Source: Saitoella complicata NRRL Y-17804 (Eukaryota > Ascomycota > Saitoellomycetes > Saitoellales > Saitoellaceae). Taken from it: DNA of 64,000 nucleotides. The first letter of the stretch is position 1, and every line of letters begins with the position of its first letter. Made by a program: the position numbers and the translations under genes. The notes under the pieces were generated by a model, which did no database searches, was not told the origin of the DNA, and worked only from the letters and a program-made list of their open reading frames with translations. The stretch is taken from assembly GCF_001661265.1 (NCBI RefSeq), contig NW_017566996.1:186001-250000 (forward strand), written 5' to 3'. Positions 60,515 to 64,000 of the stretch are shown piece after piece.

Positions 60515-61380
60515 ATGGCAGCGTCACGATCATTGATCCGTCTTTGTCTTCATTCATCAAGGGTGGCAGCGCGCCCAGCTCTTCGGTAGGTAATCTACAG
60601 AACCGTCTGAACACTTTGACTGACAACCATTGCCTCTAGTCAAGCATCCACCATCCTCCCTCGGTCAGCACCATGCCAGATCGCACGGTCATTCACCTCA
60701 AGTCCTGTACTCTTCAAGAAGAGCAAAGCCGGCAAGGCAAAGAAGGAGGACGAGCTCGATGACGGTGTAAATCTACCCGAATTCACCATCGAGCCGTTCC
60801 AGGACCACGTGGACAGAGCCATTAACTGGCTATCAAAGGAAACCGCAAAGCTGAGGCAAGGAAGACAGAACCCGGCCTTGCTGGATAACTTGAAGATCGA
60901 GCTGCCGGAGGGTGCGTTGCAGTTGAAGGATGTTGCCGTGGCAAGTTTAAAGGATGGAAAGACGATGTTGGTTAGTGTTTTTGAGGAAGAGGTGGGGTCT
61001 CCGGATGATTTCTTCAGTTTGTCAAAACTGATTATTATGGCCTTCAGCATGTTAAACCCGTCCAGACCGCAATCCAACAATCACCACACGGCCTCAACCC
61101 TCAACCCGCCTCCGGCAACCCCCTCGGCCTAATCATCCCCCTCCCCCAACCAACCCGCGAAGCACGAAACAAAATTGCAGCAGAAGTCTCCAAAATCGGA
61201 GAATCCTCAAAAACAGTCCTGAAACGTGCACGTCAAGATGCGTTGAAGTTGCTTAAGAGTGCGCAGTTGCCCAAGGATGCGAATAAGAAGAAGGAGGCGG
61301 AGGTGGAGAAGGTTATGAAGAAGGGGAGTGATGAGGTGACGAAGATTGTGGAGGCTACGAAGAAGGCTGTGTTGCAGTGA
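60515..61380 (+). CDS. RRF1: Mitochondrial ribosome recycling factor
   Basis: Splits mitochondrial ribosomes after termination, with mtEF-G2. Three exons, 60515-60585, 60640-60991 and 61048-61380; introns of 54 and 56 nt, giving 251 aa. Exon 1 and the start of exon 2 form a presequence rich in Arg/Ser (MAASRSLIRLCLHSSRVAAR). The RRF fold follows: INWLSKETAKLRQGRQNP (family RTGRANP region), ALLDNLKIELPEGALQL, DGKTMLVSVFEEEH, then GLNPQPASGNPLGLIIPLPQPTREAR, and C-terminal helix KKGSDEVTKIVEATKKAVL. The second intron uses GTGGGG as donor, less usual but the splice restores the family sequence exactly in frame. Confidence 0.9.
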
Positions 61381-61697
61381 GGGTAGTAAACGGTAATGAA
61401 GTTGGGCATGATCGAAAGCATATGGTATAAGATAGAAGAAATATTGCCGTACAGTCCGTGCAGGCCAGGACACGGAAACCAGAAGGAAGAATCAAAACAA
61501 ATACGAACCATCTCGTCCCACTCACTCATCGATATCCACTACGGGTCGAGCAGTGGCTACCGAATATGGACTAGCGTCATGCCTTGTAACGTATCCCCGA
61601 GAAAACCGCGCTCCAAACCTTAACCCCCCTCACCTCCTCCGCCAAGAATCTACGTGTTACGTCTTTACGCGTGTGTGCTCGACGGATCGAGCTGTCT
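61381..61697. other. Intergenic, RRF 3' end to PUS3 promoter
   Basis: No gene or repeat seen. Confidence 0.45.
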
Positions 61698-63020
61698 ATG
61701 TCATTCACCCCCCACATAACAAAAATCACCCAACTAACCTCCCGCTTCATCCCACTCCCCCACCTCACAACCACAATCACATCCCCCCGCACCATGATCA
61801 CCCCCCTCGCCACCGGCCTCCCCATGTCCAAAAAACCCAAAATCGAAAAAGCGTTCGACATGTCCCGGTACTCAAAACGCTACATCGCCCTAAAATTCGC
61901 ATACCTCGGCTGGCCATACCAAGGCCTCGCAGCACAATCCGAGCCGACTGCGCTCCCGACCGTGGAAGAGGTGTTGTTTGAGGCGTTGGAGAAGGGGAAG
62001 CTGATTGAGAGTAAGGCGGGGGATGGGTGTAGGTATTCGAGGTGTGGGAGGACGGATAGGGGTGTTAGTGCGTTTGGTCAAGTTTGTGCGTTGGAGGTTA
62101 GGTCGAATGGACCACTCGATGTCGAAGGGGGTGGAACGGTGCATGTGGGCGTACCGAGTGGTGCGTGGGAGGAGTTGCCGTATGTGGAGAAACTGAATCG
62201 GTTGTTGCCGCCGTCGATTAGGGTTTTGAGCTGGACCCCGGAAATTCCCGCGGATTTCTCCGCGAGGTTTTCGTGTTCGGGTCGGCATTACAAGTATTTT
62301 TTGATGATGGGGAATGGGTTGGATATCGAGGCCATGAGGGAGGCTGCGGGGTATTTCGTTGGTGAGCATGATTTTCGGAATTTTTGCAAGTTGGATCCGA
62401 CAAAGCAGATCACCAACTTCAAGCGGGGTGTCAAACGGGCCACTATTTCCCCCGTGTCTGATGAAAACCAACAAGGAGCGTTGGGAATGTTTGTGTTTGA
62501 TTTGGAGGGGACGGCGTTTTTGTGGCATCAGGTACGGTGTATGGTCGCGATTTTGCTCCTCGTTGGACAAGGACACGAAAAGGCTACGATTGTGAGGGAT
62601 TTGTTGGATGTGGAGAAGTTTCCGACGAAACCGGTGTATGATATGGCGTCTGATTTGCCGCTCGTGCTGTATGACTGTGAGTTCGAGGGTGTGAAGTGGG
62701 AACGCGGCGGTGCGGACCCGCTGGCCGAGGCGAGAATTCTTCGTGGATTGGTGTCGTCGCTTTACTCAACCTGGCACGAGGAAAAACTGAAAGAGACGAT
62801 GGCGCGACATCTTTTGCACTCCGTTGCGCCTGCGTCTGAGATCGAGGGTATTTTAGCGAGGGATGAGAATGGCAAGGAGTTGAAACTGAATCAGGACGGG
62901 ACGGGGTTCGCGAAACCGGTGAAGAATTACGTGGCGTTGGCGAATCGGAGGAGACAGAGGCATTTCGAGGAGGCGAATGAGATTTGGAGGCAGAAGAAGG
63001 ATCGGAGTAACGAGGAGTAA
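61698..63020 (+). CDS. PUS3: tRNA pseudouridine synthase 3 (DEG1/PUS3, TruA family)
   Basis: 440 aa from the ATG at 61698; later in-frame Mets at 61794 and 61824 are possible starts, because conservation begins only at about YSKRYIALKFAYLGWPYQG. The enzyme makes pseudouridine at positions 38/39 of tRNA anticodon arms. The catalytic Asp is in CRYSRCGRTDRGVSAFGQV. Further family segments: LPYVEKLNRLLPPSIRVL, FSARFSCSGRHYKYF, FVGEHDFRNFCKLDPTKQ and GTAFLWHQVRCMVAILLLVGQG. The N-terminal stretch before residue 45 might be a mitochondrial signal or just leader. Codon choice shifts from C-rich to G-rich soon after the start of the core. Confidence 0.93.
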   Translation: MSFTPHITKITQLTSRFIPLPHLTTTITSPRTMITPLATGLPMSKKPKIEKAFDMSRYSKRYIALKFAYLGWPYQGLAAQSEPTALPTVEEVLFEALEKGKLIESKAGDGCRYSRCGRTDRGVSAFGQVCALEVRSNGPLDVEGGGTVHVGVPSGAWEELPYVEKLNRLLPPSIRVLSWTPEIPADFSARFSCSGRHYKYFLMMGNGLDIEAMREAAGYFVGEHDFRNFCKLDPTKQITNFKRGVKRATISPVSDENQQGALGMFVFDLEGTAFLWHQVRCMVAILLLVGQGHEKATIVRDLLDVEKFPTKPVYDMASDLPLVLYDCEFEGVKWERGGADPLAEARILRGLVSSLYSTWHEEKLKETMARHLLHSVAPASEIEGILARDENGKELKLNQDGTGFAKPVKNYVALANRRRQRHFEEANEIWRQKKDRSNEE

Positions 63021-63233
63021 AAGTGCCAGTCAAGATGTTACCCTGAGTTGTCTCCAATGTTCCCACGCTCTCGGCACCCTCGGGCCCCCCCCGCTTAGCC
63101 AGGGCGCCCCCCCAGACCGGCTCCCCCACACTCGGCCGCCCCGCGCGCTCGCCTGTACGCAGCTTAAAGCAACGCGAGGCCCCCGGCTGCACTCTTCCGT
63201 CAACCCATACACCCAAAAAGAAAAAAGAAGTCC
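63021..63233. other. C-tract-rich intergenic region
   Basis: Very GC-rich, with runs of 8, 7 and 5 C on the plus strand at 63085-63092, 63107-63113 and 63123-63127, and a further C run near 63173. The minus strand could form a G-quadruplex. Promoter region of the next gene. Confidence 0.5.
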
Positions 63234-64000
63234 ATGAAGAGACACCAGAGCTTCTCCTCGACGAGCAGTTCCAATGGGAACTACTCCCCTCCGGCGACGC
63301 ATGCTCGATTGGTTCAGCAGCAGGTGCCAGTGTATCGGGGAGATCAGACGAGACCGGTGTTTCAGCAGCCGATTTACGATGGGAGTGGGCATGGATACGG
63401 AGGGATGGCAGGGACGATGGGGATCGGGATGGATTTGTATGGTGCGACTTCGAATGGGACGGGGATGGGGGTGGAGTCGGCGTCGACGTCGGGGTATGAT
63501 AACCCTCTTGCTCATCTGGCGAGTGCGGCTGCGTCGGCGCAGGCGAGTGAGAGGGCGACGCCGGCACACACACAGATCCAGCAAATTCAGCAAATACAAA
63601 TTCCGACTCCGGCGTCAATCACGGCTCCAGGCTCGGTAGCGAACGGGAGTGTGTTTTTGACGCCGATCTCGCAGAGCCAGAGTCATGATCCGAGGGTACC
63701 GGTTTCGCTTATCCCAACACCAACCTCATCGTCGGTCCCACAACCACTACCCACCATCCCGTCATACTCCATACCCCAACCTCAACCTCAACCTCAACGT
63801 CAACGTCAATCCTCCACCACGACCACGACAACGACAACGACCCGGCCAACACAAACCTCCAAACGCCCACCCAAACGTTCCTCCCTCACCACCACCTCCA
63901 CCACCCCCACAGGATCAGGAGCAGGACCAGGAGCAGGAGCAGGACCAGGAGCAGGAGGAGGGACAGTAGAAGGAACTCGGACCGAACAAACAAAAGCCAA
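63234..64000 (+). CDS. Partial gene at the right edge, Gln/Ser/Thr/Pro-rich protein of unknown family
   Basis: From ATG 63234 the frame is open without a stop to the window end (255 codons), so the gene is cut off by the edge. The protein starts MKRHQSFSSTSSSNGNYSPP and is low-complexity: QQQ and QIQQIQQIQ tracts, a PQPQPQPQRQRQ run, a Thr run and a Gly/Ala/Pro repeat near the end. The frame is also open upstream, coding PKRKKKS, an NLS-like cluster, but has no ATG nearby; a spliced upstream exon is possible. Composition resembles disordered parts of transcription regulators. No domain was recognised. Confidence 0.55.
   Translation, partial: MKRHQSFSSTSSSNGNYSPPATHARLVQQQVPVYRGDQTRPVFQQPIYDGSGHGYGGMAGTMGIGMDLYGATSNGTGMGVESASTSGYDNPLAHLASAAASAQASERATPAHTQIQQIQQIQIPTPASITAPGSVANGSVFLTPISQSQSHDPRVPVSLIPTPTSSSVPQPLPTIPSYSIPQPQPQPQRQRQSSTTTTTTTTTRPTQTSKRPPKRSSLTTTSTTPTGSGAGPGAGAGPGAGGGTVEGTRTEQTKA

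Noticed and set aside
62584-63618. Minus-strand Ser/Pro-rich open frame of 344 codons at the right end
   Set aside because: It overlaps the conserved end of PUS3 and the Gln-rich partial gene; its composition is the complement of their repeats.

Overview
The window looks like nuclear DNA of a filamentous ascomycete (Pezizomycotina). Genes are dense on both strands. Introns are few and short (about 53-209 nt) with GT...AG ends and CTAAC/CTGAT-type branch points. There are fungal-type genes (ERG24, a Dal5-family permease, UNC93-like MFS, WKF-domain protein, EDEM-type GH47) and a telomere-type CCCTAA tract. No genus can be named from sequence alone, and no database search was run; all calls rest on motif recognition and reading frames.

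Layout. 0.6-34.5 kb is mostly housekeeping: an NmrA-like protein with an acidic tail, adenylate kinase, Argonaute, ribosomal protein uL14, a hotdog thioesterase, an NADP-type alcohol dehydrogenase, a DMAC1-like protein, a serine carboxypeptidase, RNase P subunit RPP40, NADP-isocitrate dehydrogenase, a secreted Ser/Ala-rich protein, C-14 sterol reductase, PheRS alpha, MBF1, a CDK10/11-like kinase, a WKF-domain protein, a Dug1-type dipeptidase, an alpha/beta hydrolase-like protein, a GH47 EDEM protein, a Tho1-like protein, a CsbD-like protein and an intron-bearing tRNA-Gln(CTG). 34.5-46.6 kb is transport and nutrient acquisition: a 14-TM MFS, then an arylsulfatase, a Dal5-family permease and a TauD dioxygenase that together resemble a sulfur-scavenging block, then an UNC93-like protein and an anhydro-N-acetylmuramic acid kinase (AnmK). 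46.9-48.8 kb is a junction: an inverted repeat, about 5.7 telomeric repeats, and an incomplete Ty3/gypsy element with a candidate 3' LTR. 49.3-60.1 kb is a candidate aromatic-compound catabolic cluster (aldehyde dehydrogenase, phenol-hydroxylase-type FAD monooxygenase, Zn alcohol dehydrogenase, MFS, salicylate-hydroxylase-type monooxygenase, cyclase-family protein). 60.5-64 kb returns to core genes (mitochondrial RRF, PUS3) and ends in an unidentified partial gene.

Most notable points. The Argonaute gene is open and well conserved except for one in-frame TAG where the family normally has Tyr. The conserved end of the Piwi domain, including the fourth catalytic residue, lies in frame beyond it. 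The telomere-type tract directly abuts the retroelement fragment and is oriented as if everything to its right once lay at a chromosome end. Many genes on both strands shift from C-rich to G-rich codon choice from 5' to 3'.
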